A stretch of DNA of 64,000 nt from Apostichopus japonicus (taxonomy: Eukaryota; Echinodermata; Holothuroidea; Aspidochirotida; Stichopodidae), in NCBI RefSeq assembly GCF_037975245.1, contig NC_092569.1:8701001-8765000 (forward strand), read 5' to 3'. How positions within the stretch are numbered: position 1 is the first letter of the stretch; the number at the start of each line of letters is the position of its first letter. The notes beneath the pieces are model-generated. The model was not told where the DNA came from. It did no database searches and saw only the letters and a list, made by a program, of their open reading frames with translations. The position numbers and the translations under genes were made by a program. Below are positions 27,650 to 40,710 of this stretch, in pieces.

Positions 27650-28165
27650 CTGACACCTGCGGAGGATTACACTTCTACATTTATCAATATACCTGACACG
27701 TATATACTTTAAGGTGATTACACGTAACACATGTATCTATATCCTATATATGACAGGTGATTGCATGAAATCACATGTAGTACATATTGGCTGACTTATT
27801 TACGTCATCGAGTAATAAGATACATGTACTTACCGGTATGGCGGTGTAGGCCTATACCTGACACGTTCATACTTGAATCTACACATTGGCGACACGTATT
27901 AACGGATGGTTGTACTTAACACATGTGTATTGAAATACCTGACTTATTAGATCACATGTATCGTAACACATGTACCTATATACCTGACATGATATTACAT
28001 TATAACAATTGTAGGCTATATCTATGTACATGACACGCTAAGTGACATTGCACGTTGACACATACATACCTGACACGTCATTCAGTGCGTGAAATTACAC
28101 GTAACACATGTATCGTTTTAACTGACACGTATTTACTAGTTTACGCAATCCTAGATGTAACACAT
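27650..28165. repeat. degenerate minisatellite, left part (split array)
   Basis: Irregular units contain ACCTGACACG (about 27691, 27861, 28069) and CGTAACACATGTA (about 27734, 27970, 28108). The array stops at the left end of the transposon at 28166 and continues at 30935. The phrase GTATGGCGGTGT occurs on both sides (27837 and 30952). Confidence 0.75.
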
Positions 28166-29182
28166 CAGTGGCGGATCCAGGATTTCGCCGAAGGGGGGGC
28201 CCAGATGGGAAATGCCTAATCGTCGTCCTGGGGAGGGGTCTAAGGGGAGTGGGTGCCCCCCTCCCCTTTGGAAAATTTCACAAAATATGGAGGTCCTCGG
28301 TGCAATCTGGTGCTACTTTTCGTGAAAGTTTGGAGTAAAATTTATTTCCAATAAATCATGTATTCATGGTTTGCCGGGCATATATTTGCAATTTCGAGCA
28401 ATGAGCTGGGATTTACGTCTTTGGGGAGTAGGTGGTGATGCAAATTACTTTTTACCAGGCTACTCCAGGCCATTTCATCTTGGATGCCCCCTTCCAGATG
28501 GAGACTATTGATGCAGTCAGAGTGCCCCTCTCACCTTCACTTTATCAGAATGATGGTGTACTCTTTTTGCAAATTTATTTTACAAAAATCACACGCACAG
28601 TGGCGTAGCTAGGATTTTTTGAGTGGGGGGGGCATGGGGGCTGTTCTTTCTTGTGGGGGGGGGCGGAGGTTACTATCTAAGCGGAGCGCCACCTTGGTTG
28701 GCGCGGAGCGTACAGAGAAAATTTGAGATTTCAGCACCCCCCAGATCGCAGGAGATGGCACCTGTGAGGCAAAATAGCAACCAAAAAGATGTGCAACTTT
28801 GGTGACAGAAATGCAAAAAAAAGTTTTTTCTCTTTCATGCTGACTGGCCTTGCCAACTCAGCCAGACTTTTAACTTGAGGGAAGTTGGCATCATTTGTCG
28901 TTTCAAGGTGTCAGGCCTTTCTCCCAACTCAAACCCCTGTGGGCTACCGGTAGGTTTGCAGGATATGCCCACATGTGGACTTAAATAGCATTAGAGGAAG
29001 GGGATGGAAGACTAACACGCATCGATGTTTCGGTAATGGTCCAAATTTGTGGCTCGGTGCTAATTAGGCCATTTATTGGGTTCTTGAGGCAGCTGTCATC
29101 AGAATCTGGGTTTTTGTGCCAATCGATGACCGATAACATGTATTGGTATGTAAATTTCTTCTTCATATATCTAGCAACACTC

Positions 29183-29400
29183 TAAAAACAAATGAGTGGA
29201 TTTCATTCCATTGGAGTGATCACTCGGCGCACTTCAAATTAAGAGTGAAATTTAACTCTATTGGAGTTAACCCTCACTCCTAATATGAGTGAATATAACT
29301 CTATTAGGAGTTAAGATTTACTCCAATGGAGTGGAAATTCACTCTTATACCGGAATGTGCGGAGTGATCACTCCCATGGAGTGAAATTCACCTGTTTTTA
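29183..29400. mobile_element. foldback MITE with long terminal inverted repeats
   Basis: The left arm from TAAAAACAAATGAGTGG and the complement of the right arm from TAAAAACAGGTGAA align over roughly 70 bp with scattered mismatches. Both include GGAGTGATCACTC, itself palindromic, and AAGAGTGAA. The interior has several ACTCC/GGAGT palindromes. I could not define a clear target duplication. Confidence 0.7.
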
Positions 29401-29667
29401 TCAGTACAGTACAGTGCATATCATCATAGACGTACGTACGTACTACGTACGTTCGTATATCAGACGCACTCGATACCCACGATACGATACGGTCCTGGAG
29501 AAACTATTTCCACTCATCATTTTTTAAGGCGATACAGTAGTATTGAACAGGCACAGCCGCATGTTTGCAGGAATTCCAGAATTCCCAATATTTTATATCT
29601 CTACCAGTAGTGTTTCGACAGTTTCGTGGTCATAAAAAGTTGTTTTGTGGAATATTCAATGACATAT

Positions 29668-30407
29668 CAGGGGCGGATGCAGGATTTGTGACGGGGGGGG
29701 GGGGGGGTCTGACTGGTCCAGCCGCGCCTGAACGTAAGACTATCTAAGAGGAGCGCCATCATCGGTTGGCGCGGAGCGTACAAGAAAATTTTTGGCTTTA
29801 CAAACCCCCCAGATGGCCGGAAACGGCACTTCCCGAGTATTCTAAGCAGCATGTACCTAGCCTGACAATATGGATCTCATGTCTGCAATTTCTCAATTGA
29901 TGAGAAAAAAAAAACAATCTATGAAATATGGTATTACATATCAGATGAGTTGAGATGATACAAAAATCATAATGCCTTTAGCCCCCAATCCCCTCCCGTT
30001 CCGTCACCACTGTTTGATGCAGGGCCGGATCCAGGATTCTGGAAGGGTGAGGGGTTTGCTCATGAAAAATTCGTTAGCGCATCCTAGCAGCCTACCGCTC
30101 TGTAACCTCACCGCCGAAAAAAATTCGAACACCACCTCAATTTTGAAACTTTTCGGTCTGAAAATTGAGATCGTTAGTCATTTTTGGCACGTGTAGCACG
30201 CGTGCACACTATAGTTCATTTGACGGAAAAGACACACCTGGATGACTTGTGAGGATAACCGCTTTTCTGACGTCCTACATGTTTAAAATTGGCGTTTAAT
30301 TATTTTTTCTCTCTCTTTTTTTCTCTCTCTTTTTTTTCTCTTTTTTTTTTGGCCAAGAGCAGGGGGGTCCGGACCCCCTGGACCCCCCCCCGCTGGATCC
30401 GCGCCTG
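29668..30407 (+). mobile_element. inner nested DNA transposon, 5-bp TSD (CATAT)
   Basis: The left end CAGGGGCGGATGCAGG (29668-29683) pairs with the right end GCTGGATCCGCGCCTG (30392-30407), allowing a few mismatches. CATAT flanks both ends (29663-29667 and 30408-30412). It contains the core at 29738-29782. A further left-type end, CAGGGCCGGATCCAGG at 30020-30035, has no clear partner, so the pairing of the right end with it instead is possible, though its flank does not match. Confidence 0.6.
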
Positions 30408-30934
30408 CATATATTCATTTGACTCGAGGCAATATATGAAAACCTAATACCTCGGCTCAGTACAAACGGAGCCAATCTTTTGATAGATTGTTGCGCTAGG
30501 TGGAAGCACTGAACATATTTTCAGCAGATATCGATATCGCGCAGCACAACAAGGTTCGTGGTATATGGTCGCAATCGTCACATCGACCATTGCCATGCCA
30601 TGCTGTGTGACCATTCTCATGATTACTACAGATATTGTATTTTCTTATTCTGCCAGATGCAGACGAGATAATTGTGTAACTCTATTTCCCAAATTATTGA
30701 ACAAAAAATATAAGTGAATCGCACTTATTTTTATTTTTTACAACATTTTTTTTTACCCCATTTCCAGTGGGGGCCAGTGAGGGGCCAGCCTATTTCATGG
30801 GGGACCTCGGCCCCCAGGCCCCCCGTAGCTACGCCACTGATCACGCATGGGGCCCTTTCCCTCGAACGCGGTAAAAAAAAAATCAGGATTTTCAAAAAGG
30901 GGGGGCCCGGGCCCCCCCCCTGGATCCGCCCCTG

Positions 30935-31025
30935 CACATATATTTATACCAGTATGGCGGTGTTAACTTGACAGCTTATAATACGTGAGATTACAAGTAA
31001 CACATGGACCGATATTAGTGATCAA
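30935..31025. repeat. degenerate minisatellite, right part (split array)
   Basis: After the transposon, GTATGGCGGTGT, a TTGACAG variant and CAAGTAACACATGGA continue the pattern seen at 27650-28165. Confidence 0.6.
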
Positions 31026-34000
31026 TAACACGAGTATTTCAAATATACATAAACATTATCCGCCCACGCAAAGTTATTCTCGCTTGTTATCATTCGCTGG
31101 TAATTCCGTTACATAATCACCACGAGACTACATGATGCATCATCCAACGCGCATCAAAATGTTTGCTCAAATCATCCTCTCTTTCGTCTTGAGATGGAGG
31201 TGAGGTTTGACACTTAATTGCTGATCAAATTAAAATAGCTCTGTATTCGATGATCTTTAATGGTACCAAATACGTGACATGTGTTTAAATACTTACTCGT
31301 GACATTTATATTGTTACAGCACACATATATAGTAAGGTTTGTGTAAGCATTAAGTCCTTCATTAAGTGTGGAAAATATATTCCAAGAAGAAAACGAAATA
31401 TTTTGAAGTGAGTGATGATTTAATAGTCTGCGGACATTTCCAATACTGTCTGACTAGAATAGGAACGAGTGAAAAACCTTATAGAATGCCACTCAGTTTA
31501 CGAATACGAATAAAGCTCTAAGTGTGATATAATACAAGAAGGAGGACACTACTGAAATAGCTCTTAACTTTATTAACTTTAGTTACCTTTAGTTTGATAA
31601 TCCAAGGACTGTTCATGTTTAATGATCGTTTTATTGCTCACTCATTGCACAGAAAGTGACGCACTAATACATTCGATATAAAGTAGTCATGAAATATATG
31701 ATAACTACACTCTTTATTCAATCCTGCAAGATTAGCCTTAATTATGCATAAATATTTTGAATATTGTAACAAATACATGTTCAGTACTAACTTCCCAAAG
31801 AACAGGTATGAGGAAGTTGTAATACATCGTGAAGAATACGACTACAATAATACAAAAACTGACTTGGAAAGTAAAAACAAAGTTAAAACAGCAAACGGTA
31901 CTGTGGCTTCTAACTGACAACCCAGCAAGGTATTGATTTTATCAAAACAATATGTTGATTGGGAGTTGGAAAATTGCACACATCAAGTGAGCTAAATAAC
32001 CTCTTTTGCGTTGGTTGCGGGCAAAACAACCCTTCCTCAATGTATAAGGTCACAAAATCATTTTAGACCTTTTACTTCACCTGTGATTGTACCATCGATA
32101 GTGCAGACGTATGGTCGGTAATTTCAAAGTCATTCTGTTGAGCTCAATTAACCATTCGTTCCGGATGGCTGGCTCTTCACAATGTTTACTGTTTCCCACG
32201 GTTGCATAATCATGTCAATTTATATAGAAATACAAAACAAGCCGTATGAATAACATAATTAAATTAATTAGCGTTAATATTTCATATCAAAACAACGAGA
32301 CAAAAGATAACACTGGAAGTAATGAACCAATATGTTTGGCTTCGTTATTACCTCCATTTATCATTTGTGTCCGTCCATGCATATAACACTATATTACATG
32401 ATGTTAGGTGCATATGCTTACCTACACCAATGTCTAATAGACTACCGGTATGTGATGTACAATAAATCATATTCTCTGCTTATTCTGTTTGCTATAGCAT
32501 TGAAATGATTGTTGATAATGATTAATCCAGCATAGATAGTGATCACGGCATTACCTGTAAAAGGGAAGATCTCATATAATATTCTGAACTATCGTTGGAT
32601 TAAATGTTTAGCGTAGAACATTACCTTGGCGTAAGAGGCTACCAAACAGGGCAGGAAAAGAAAACCGATGCGGTCTGAGGGTATTCTCTTAATCCTAATC
32701 CATTAAACCCTAACCGTTAATTCTTACCCTTCCCCTTAAATCTAAAATGTTCACAACTTAAACGCCATTTTTTGTTACTTTCCTTCTACAATTCGTAATC
32801 TCATATAGTAACCAATATTTGGACTTAACTTTCGACATTTCGACTTTTTTATTCGACTTTTTTTATTCGACTTTTTTTATTCGACTTTTTTTCGATCTGC
32901 TTCGGGAAAGTTTTCATTTTTAAATTTATTCTAAAGATACGTCTAATTCCGATTACAAATGAATTGAGACAATGAAATACGTCTCCATGCATGGTTCAAG
33001 GCGCTAAATATATTATTCAGAGATATCACCCCAAAACGTTACATTTCGTAACATCCGAAGACTTGATATGAAAAATGACTTAATAATAGAAAAAAAAAAC
33101 ACTGATTTAGTTTGGCACACAATTTTGTCAGACAGCAAAGGGTTTTGATATAATCTTAAGATTCCTAGACATGCTCTCAGCAGGGTTAAGTTACGACTAT
33201 GTCAATCTATATGTAAACTTTACTTTATGGATGCAATAAACAAACATGGGCCTTTAAACCTGTGTAACAACATGGAAGTATTAACCTACTATTAATATTG
33301 TGACATATCATAAGTATACAACGTCAATGCTAAACTGCCCTGGATAAAAGAGGTAGAATAAAAGTAAGAAAACTAAACAAGAAAACCAGACTGGTACCCA
33401 GCGGTATATAGCGCGGAAGAAATGTTAATCTGGTTAGCGAGGGATAGATTAAGCCATCTTCTTATCAGCGTATAAGAGGGAATAGTCGTCAGCACTGTCC
33501 CATCTTCCTTCGTTGGCAAGACATTCAAACCTGAATAATTAAAATATTTCATTTTTTAACGGTTAATCAAGGCTGATGCTTATTGTATAACCTAGCGTAC
33601 TACCTTTGAATAGAATAACCTGTAAAACAAGTTTAGTCATGTGTTGTTATGATTATGTGATTGATATTCAACGAGACACGGTATCCATATATTGAAAGAT
33701 TTCTACAATAGCGTAAAACATATACTCAGCCAATAAACCAACCTGCTACCACACAAAGTATATATGTATACGGGTATTAGATATTTACAAACTAAACAAC
33801 CCACAGATTTATGGTGAATGTACTGTGTACTGTAACAGACATATTACTTAAAAGTTTTGCCTCATAATATATTGTTTAGTAGAAAAAGATTCTCTCCATG
33901 CCAGATAAATGGAAACAAAATCGGGATTAATCGGAGATTGTGCCAGATATTTACTTTGATATTTATCTCACCATCAAAACACGGCATTATACACACGAGT

Positions 34001-37000
34001 GATATATTTATACCTTCGAACATCACCAAGCCAAAGAATATTTTTGTGACAACTCGGATGATAGTTTTCACTCATCCATTCAATAGGGAATTTGTTTGGT
34101 TTAATAATTAGCTTTCCCGGCCTAGCGATAAACTAAATTCTTTCAAAGGATCGTGTGATAAATGAAAAGGTTATCAATTAAACTCCGATATCTTGTTAAC
34201 TTTGTCTACATGGTTTTAGTTCGGTTAAGTACCATGTTTGATGTCATTCCACAATTGCAAGTTTATTCTGTAAGTCGTTTAAATATCGTTGTCAATTCTT
34301 CATCACGAACTCGTTGTACGACTAATTTAGCTTTAGCGAAAACACCTTCAATAACTGACATTCCTTTGTGCGTTATAATTAGATTGACATCCATATCAAC
34401 GTAAGTTGAATGGGTAAGTAATACAGATACCATTACAGAATAGCCACCGAATAAGGGCCAGGGCACGATAACCAAACAAGTAGTACTCCTACGTCTCTAC
34501 CCCGCAGTATCTAACATGACGTGTATTACCACGTATATGTATGGAAATGTTCGAAGATGAATACATGAGTAATGTATGTCAACTTTCAAACTTACGGAAC
34601 AAGTTTGTAACATGACTACAGTATTACTACTGTGTAGGTACAGGTGTAGGTGCAGGTGTACACGTCAGCAAATTGCTTCCTACTATCACCTTCAGTGCAA
34701 TACCGTAATAAACTCTGATAATATTGAGCCATTCTGAATTTGCCACAGAATAACCAACTCCGATAATGTCATTACTTTCAACTGTTATATAATGTGCTAT
34801 TAGGAAGCAGTTATAATCACATTGTTCATGTACATGTAATAAATCAAAAGTATTCAAAATTTACACGAAAAGTACTCCGATGAGAAAAGTATCCATTATC
34901 GTATACTCGTATTTTAAAATGCTGCTCTCGGGACACTGGTATTCGAATTCTAAATGGCAGTACTCGTACAATGTCACTTAGATGTATCTGGTACTCTTAT
35001 AAAAGCACTTGGCTACAACATTGGTATATATTGCTCTTTTCGTGATTTTTAATTGACTTCAAATATCTGTTTTGTAAGTATTCAAGTAGTTTCTCAATAA
35101 CCTAGTTTGATCGTCTTTTAGTGATGCTTTGAGTGTTTTCTTAGGGTTTGATAATTTGCCAGTCACATATTTAATACAACTAGGTAAGCAATCCACCGCA
35201 TAGTAACATCTTTAATTATTTGGTTTATTTGTATCAATCCAGTTGACAGACATTCCTCTCTATAAGTTGACAGTGTAATTCGAACACAGAGATTACTTCC
35301 AGCCAAGGCGAAGTTCATGTATGTTCAGTATTGAAAATATACAGGGAACCATTACATGATTATACATTCTGCATATATTATGTTAGTGTTACAATAACCC
35401 ACTTTTCATATGGTCGGATAAGGCTTTACATGAGTACCCATGCAAAACCTTAAACGTGTACCGTCGAGAGAAATGAAAGCGGAGGTCGAATGACCAACCT
35501 AACTCAGTACTTAAAGGTGTATTACAGCAATTAGTAAACAAACAAGAGAGGCGTGTATGGAACTCCGTCACACATTGTACTATATCGATATCGTATACGG
35601 AAACTCCAGCAAGTGAAACATACCAAATATAGTAGTAACAGACTTACAGTGTGAGTATACATAGATACAAGTACGTGTACCAGTATGAATCTTTATTAGC
35701 GAGCTAGAACGTAAAGATAGAGTCCTGATAGGAAAAACAAACACACACAGACACCCCATACTCACCCTGACCCTCCCCTCATCCACTCCTCACCCTCCTA
35801 ACATCTACCCATCATACTCATTTCACCCTCCATATACCCCCACTGAGGCTTAACACAAACATAGACTGGAGTAGAGTGCAGAGCGACGGTCCGCAAACTG
35901 TTAGGTGCGACCCAAAAAAAGGAGTGCCGACCTTTTTTTTTACTTTTTCAGACGTCGGAAAATTAATCTTCTTTATTTCGGAACTTGTTGACGCTCATAG
36001 TCCAAGTTACCTGTCATGCATTATTCTGACCATTGATCCTTAATTGTGGGATTCTGATGGTTTGTGGCTCAGTCATCATGGTCTTAGTTCTAATTGAACT
36101 TTGCTGACCGCTAATGCAAATGAACATCACGACTGATCGAAATGATCGGGAAAGAGAGAAATGATATGTGATTAAGGATTAAGTGATTAAGGATTAAGTG
36201 ATTAAGTTATCCCGGTTTATTATCAATCAGTAGACGCTCATCTATCAAAGTCACGTGGTTAATTTAAATTTTATGAAAGAGAAAATGTATACCGTATATA
36301 CTAGTTGAATTTGTCATCTCCGATAACATGACCGGACATCGATATTCATATCCATACACTGCGGGATCATCTAGAGATATCAAAGCATGTTAGTTGCTAT
36401 CCCCATGGTGAGTCTATAGACACAATGTATACTGCAGTAGTGTGCACAAATATTAACACTGTGCGAAATGATTTCAAATCGGCTGAGACAGATTGTTACA
36501 TCCAGTCGTGTCTTAATCGAATGTCTTCAGAACATGATGCTGCAGTACTTTCTCCGAAAGATTGATTTCTATAGAAGACCTATATTCAGTACGGCAAGGT
36601 TCGTCATTACAGACATGCGTATATGGAATCAAGGACACTCTTTCTGCATTCGAATAGTATCTAACGAAATATATCACGTGTTCTTTTAACGCCTGGACTT
36701 CATGTACGTTAGTATGTTTACAAAGACAATAGGCTGAAGGCATAGTCTCTTAAAAGCTTTCAACGTTTAATCTGACGTTGTCATAATATTCCGGGGAGCT
36801 GAAACTTAAATGATATAGAAATTACAGCTATACGTATTTCATAATGTAGTTTCCGTTATAGACACTCTTCGTGTAGTTTGTATTCATTCTTATCTCGTCG
36901 ACACGTCATCTTTAAAGTAATATACGTGAGCATCGAAGTTATAATTTGTTTTGATACGCTTTAGACTCTTAAAAAAACACATCTTTGAAGTAATATAAGT

Positions 37001-37857
37001 GATCATTAATGTAATCATTTATTTTGACATGTTTTTACACTGCCATCATGTTGGTTGTGTTCCATAAACTTTAAATTGTGAGAAATGGTCACTAATAAAT
37101 CCGAGGTTCATCAGTTAATGTGACTAAACTATTTAGATTAAAACACACACTATTAATTCAGTTTCTCAAATGCGACAAAAGTTAATGGGAAAGCATAATG
37201 TTACGGTCTCAAACGAAAATCCAGTGTTAGGTACAAGTTTGTTATTGTTTGTGATGGAGGTCAAAGGTCAATCGATATGCAATACCGCAACCATGTCACG
37301 CGATAACCAATAACGGTTATTTAACGGAGCGCATTGTACATATTTGACCTTTAAATGTAACGTTTTTATCGATTGAGAAAGTTCATTTGATGATGAGGGT
37401 TCTTGCGCGGGTCATTCAAGGTTTGTCTGATCATGGTTGAAATAATAAAATAAATCTGTGAAATTGTCATGATAAACTATAACAATACATTAGGTCGAAG
37501 GTTATCTTAAGATGACACATTGTGAAAACATAAAATCCTGAAGCACCCAAATCCTTGGAAGATGCTACCGTTAATAAACAGCTATGTCCATTCCCTGTAC
37601 ATGTGTATACGTCTGTCTCGTCTTACAGTGGTATGTACATTGTACATATCAATATTTCTACGTCGCCTACAGGAAATTGTCATGCATTCATTGACATATT
37701 TGTAAAATGATGTAGACATCTATACACACTGGCAAACATTGAAAGTTACATCGCCCTGACAGACATACCCTGCTTTGTAAACTTCCAACCTCGCTGCAGC
37801 CGTAGGACAAATACATTACATTACCAAAGAACGCAACTCCTCACGATTTGGTTGGTT
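31026..37857. other. gene-poor unique sequence with small tandem repeats
   Basis: No supported gene. Small repeats: TTCGACTTTTTTTA-type 17-bp units at 32832-32893, TTAAGGATTAAGTGA-type 18-bp units at 36168-36206, a C-rich tract at 35738-35845, and an imperfect tandem duplication (period near 78 bp) at about 36900-37035. A sequence at 35879-35945 with GGTCCGCAAACTG and GGTGCGACCC resembles a decayed hAT terminus. Short frames such as 34263-34475 (minus) and 36468-36743 cannot be supported as exons. Confidence 0.4.
37258..37270 (+). promoter_or_regulatory. second perfect DR1 sequence
   Basis: AGGTCAAAGGTCA again, here preceded by GATGG, as CAATGG precedes the copy at 25409. The shared context suggests a dispersed-repeat origin. 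Binding is unproven. Confidence 0.3.
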
Positions 37858-37865
37858 CTTCAGAG

Positions 37866-38712
37866 CAGCGACGTAGCTAGGAATTTGCAAAAAGGGGGGG
37901 GGGGCACATTTTGCAGTTGATATTGGGGAGGGGTGTAAGGGGAGGGTGTGTGCCCCTCCCCTTTGAGAAATTGTTGAACCATTAAGGTCCTTAGATGCGA
38001 TCTGGTGCAATGTTTTGCCAGTTTCATCATTATCATATGATATCATATTATCAGCAGATTTTGTTTCCTGTTGATTTCTATAACATATTCTAGTGAAGTG
38101 CTTATTTACAATTTTTCCATGAGGTTGAATTTTGTATATTGCCCAATGTCTGGACTTTACTATATTTGACGAATTTAACTAATGGACAATATAAACTTTC
38201 ATATTTTGTAAGACAGCCAGATGTGCAGTGGCCTAAAAACAAATATCGTTATTGCAGTTTATTAGCAGTGTAATAATTATTTATAGGAAGCGCGTATCAC
38301 GTACGATTGCTAGCTTAGCTTCATAACATGCTGTTCGTGCAACAACTTAGGAAGAATCATAGAAAGGATGAGAACGCACGTTGTCGTCGTCGTTGTGCAT
38401 ACGATTCGTGACACTCCATCGAGTGCGGTTAGGTATAGGATATATGTATTTTATTACGCAGTGGCCAATGTAGGCTTGCAATAGGCTATAAGTTTAATTT
38501 AGCTAATTGCATCTGCCAAACTACAGTAAATAGCTTAATCAGTAGGCCTGAATGTTACTACGATTATAATCGAGTTAACGGAGCTGACGAGTATTCAAGA
38601 TCAAAAGAGCACTGACAAAACACCATGCCAAAAAAAAAACAAGAGTTTTAACAAAAATCGACACTGAAAAGGGGAGCGGTTGCGTCCACTACTCCCCCTG
38701 GCTACGTCCCTT
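37866..38712 (+). mobile_element. hAT-like MITE, perfect 8-bp TSD (CTTCAGAG)
   Basis: The left end CAGCGACGTAGCTAGG (37866-37881) pairs with the right end CCTGGCTACGTCCCTT (38697-38712), with three mismatches. CTTCAGAG is exact at 37858-37865 and 38713-38720. The left end is followed by a long G run and a GGGGAGGGGTGTAAGGGGAG module shared with 28166 and 43965. No coding frame is evident. Confidence 0.85.
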
Positions 38713-38720
38713 CTTCAGAG

Positions 38721-40623
38721 AAAGTATGATATGTTCCACACTTAGCCAATGTAAACAAGGATTCCATAGACGTCTATAAGAGCTGGTTATCAGACCATTA
38801 TTACTACAGTACTAATTAGTAAGACCCAACAATAGCTAGACGAACATTACAACATAAAGGTCCATTATCTCAATATTAAAGATGAAAGTTTATATTACTT
38901 TTTAGTTAGTATAGCATATGGTAAATAGAATCAGAAGTAATTGTAGTTAATTTATTATTTAGCCTACTACTTTTACATTGTATTCAACTTTGTATTATAA
39001 AATCAATAGCGATAAACAATAAATTACATATTTACAATTCCAGTAACGAAAAAGTGATGGCACACACAGGATACAGGAATAGTGCTGGGGCACCAAAAAC
39101 CAAACAAGTCGGTCTGCTTTCAACCACAGTCCATTATATCGAGTCTGTAACCATGTGATGATGGCGCTGGTGCATCAACTTGAGGTACCACGAGTTCCTT
39201 CGACAGGGAATAAACATGGAACATATGTACACAGAGCTGTATTGATAAGTTTGTCGCAACAGATTATGTTGGAGGTGTGGTAGAATGGTTCCCACCTCAC
39301 CTGCAGAAGCCAGAGTTTCTTCAAGTTGTCAGCGCCTGTTCATGACAAGTCGTATGGAGAGAATAGTCCACCTTGAGGATGTTTGACAATTGGGAAATGA
39401 CTAGCTTCTGTTATTTTACTTTAATTCTAAGTGACATCTTTCCCATGGTCGCACTGCTATGATAATGAACGGAGAGGAGTCGCCACCTCCCTCAAGACTC
39501 TAGATATTTTGAGGTTACAGTGCTCAGTAAGTTAAATGCATAAACCGTACTATTCGAGTTTTACTTGCACGATAATCCTGATTGATTTAAGTATAATTCA
39601 TGTTAGTGATGCGAATGAGCAGAGAATACTAATTTGACTTAAGTTAAACAACAATTTCACAATAGAATTGAAACGAGTTGTGATTGCAAGATAAAATTAA
39701 TAATTTTGAGTTATGAATGAATTTACTTTTTTTTTACATAAATTAGAAAACCTTCAAAATCGTGCCACACAATTAAAGTCATATGGCAATAACAAACCTA
39801 AGTAGGATATTATCTAGTATTGATCGTCTTATGGGAAGGGACATAAATGTGCAGTAAAGTCATATTCTGCTGTGTATGAAGTAAAAAAGCCAAATATATC
39901 AGAAGAGGACAACACTAGACGGTAAATTACACACCAGTAAAATAACAGAAACAAAGCTAATGAGAGCAACTTGTCTAAAGGAACAACGTGTTACAAGTAG
40001 TTGTTGCATCATATTCACTTTGCAGCTGTATTCACTCTATAGTTTAAAGGGAGGTCTCTTGATTTACGCAGCTCTTATGTCTCTCCCCTCTAAATACAAA
40101 CTATACTCTGGAGGAAATTATTACAGTTCCAAGTCTGCATTTACAAACAGTCTACTTTTTTTTAGTAAGCAAAGTTGTGATAAGCAAATGGAAAGTTGGG
40201 ACTTAGCTGACTTGAGCCTATAGAAGCTTCAGTCTCTGTGGATTTTATCTCAACTTTGTCATAGAAGACAGGGACAGTCTTTAGTGAACTCTTATCGGTT
40301 GTTAAACTGTTAAAGTGTTTTAATAACATCAGATGTGGAAGAAACCTTACAATTGACAGATATTAAAAAAGGATTTACTTTTTATTGTAAGGGTTCAGTT
40401 GTGGATGAGTAGCGCTGTTGTCAACCTCGCTTGTTACTATATATGTTAATTTTGTCATTCACTTATAATTCCGTATGACAAGCCGTTTTACTGGTTGTTC
40501 TTGAATTGAATATAAGTATCACTATTTAAAGATATCTGCAATGCTTTTGTAAATATCTTTAAACTTCTTTCAGATATCTTTAGTTATTTACACATAGCTG
40601 CAATTCCTTATACGTCCGAAATA
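38721..40623. other. unique AT-rich sequence
   Basis: No supported gene. The plus frame at 39960-40223 has no recognisable domain. Confidence 0.4.
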
Positions 40624-40627
40624 TTGT

Positions 40628-40710
40628 TTCTTGTATGCGGCCAGGTCTTTCGTTTCTAAGGTAGATCAGAACTGAAATCACAATAGAAACTAGAGAAGCC
40701 CACAGACAGA
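40628..40710 (+). repeat. direct repeat, left copy (partner 41911-41992)
   Basis: CTTGTATGCGGCCAGGTCTT, then CAGAACTGAAATCA and GAAACTAGAGAAGC, recurs with about 80-85% identity by eye at 41911-41992. The pair is about 1.28 kb apart in the same orientation. Confidence 0.75.

Larger units (their letters stand above)
28598..30839 (+). mobile_element. middle nested DNA transposon, probable 8-bp TSD
   Basis: The left end CAGTGGCGTAGCTA (28598-28611) and the right end TAGCTACGCCACTG (30826-30839) are exact inverted repeats of 14 bp. The flanks CACACGCA (28590-28597) and ATCACGCA (30840-30847) agree at 6 of 8 positions, consistent with a decayed 8-bp duplication. A GC-rich core lies at 28672-28713. 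The element is interrupted by a foldback MITE (29183-29400) and by the 29668-30407 element. Confidence 0.7.
28166..30934 (+). mobile_element. outer nested DNA transposon, 5-bp TSD (CACAT)
   Basis: The left end CAGTGGCGGATCCAGG (28166-28181) pairs with the right end CCTGGATCCGCCCCTG (30919-30934), with one mismatch. CACAT flanks both ends (28161-28165 and 30935-30939). Inner material directly after the left end (GGGGAGGGGTCTAAGGGGAG) is shared with the elements at 37866 and 43965. Three further elements sit inside it (28598-30839, 29183-29400, 29668-30407). No coding capacity is evident. Confidence 0.75.

Noticed and set aside
32693-32720. Telomere-like CCCTAA
   Set aside because: Only one or two isolated, imperfect hexamers.
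34263-34475. Minus frame with plausible amino acid composition as an exon
   Set aside because: No suitable acceptor precedes the good-looking part and it cannot be tied to any family.
35879-35945. hAT terminus (GGTCCGCAAACTG with GCGACCC)
   Set aside because: Resemblance to known hAT ends is only partial, and no partner end or target duplication was found.
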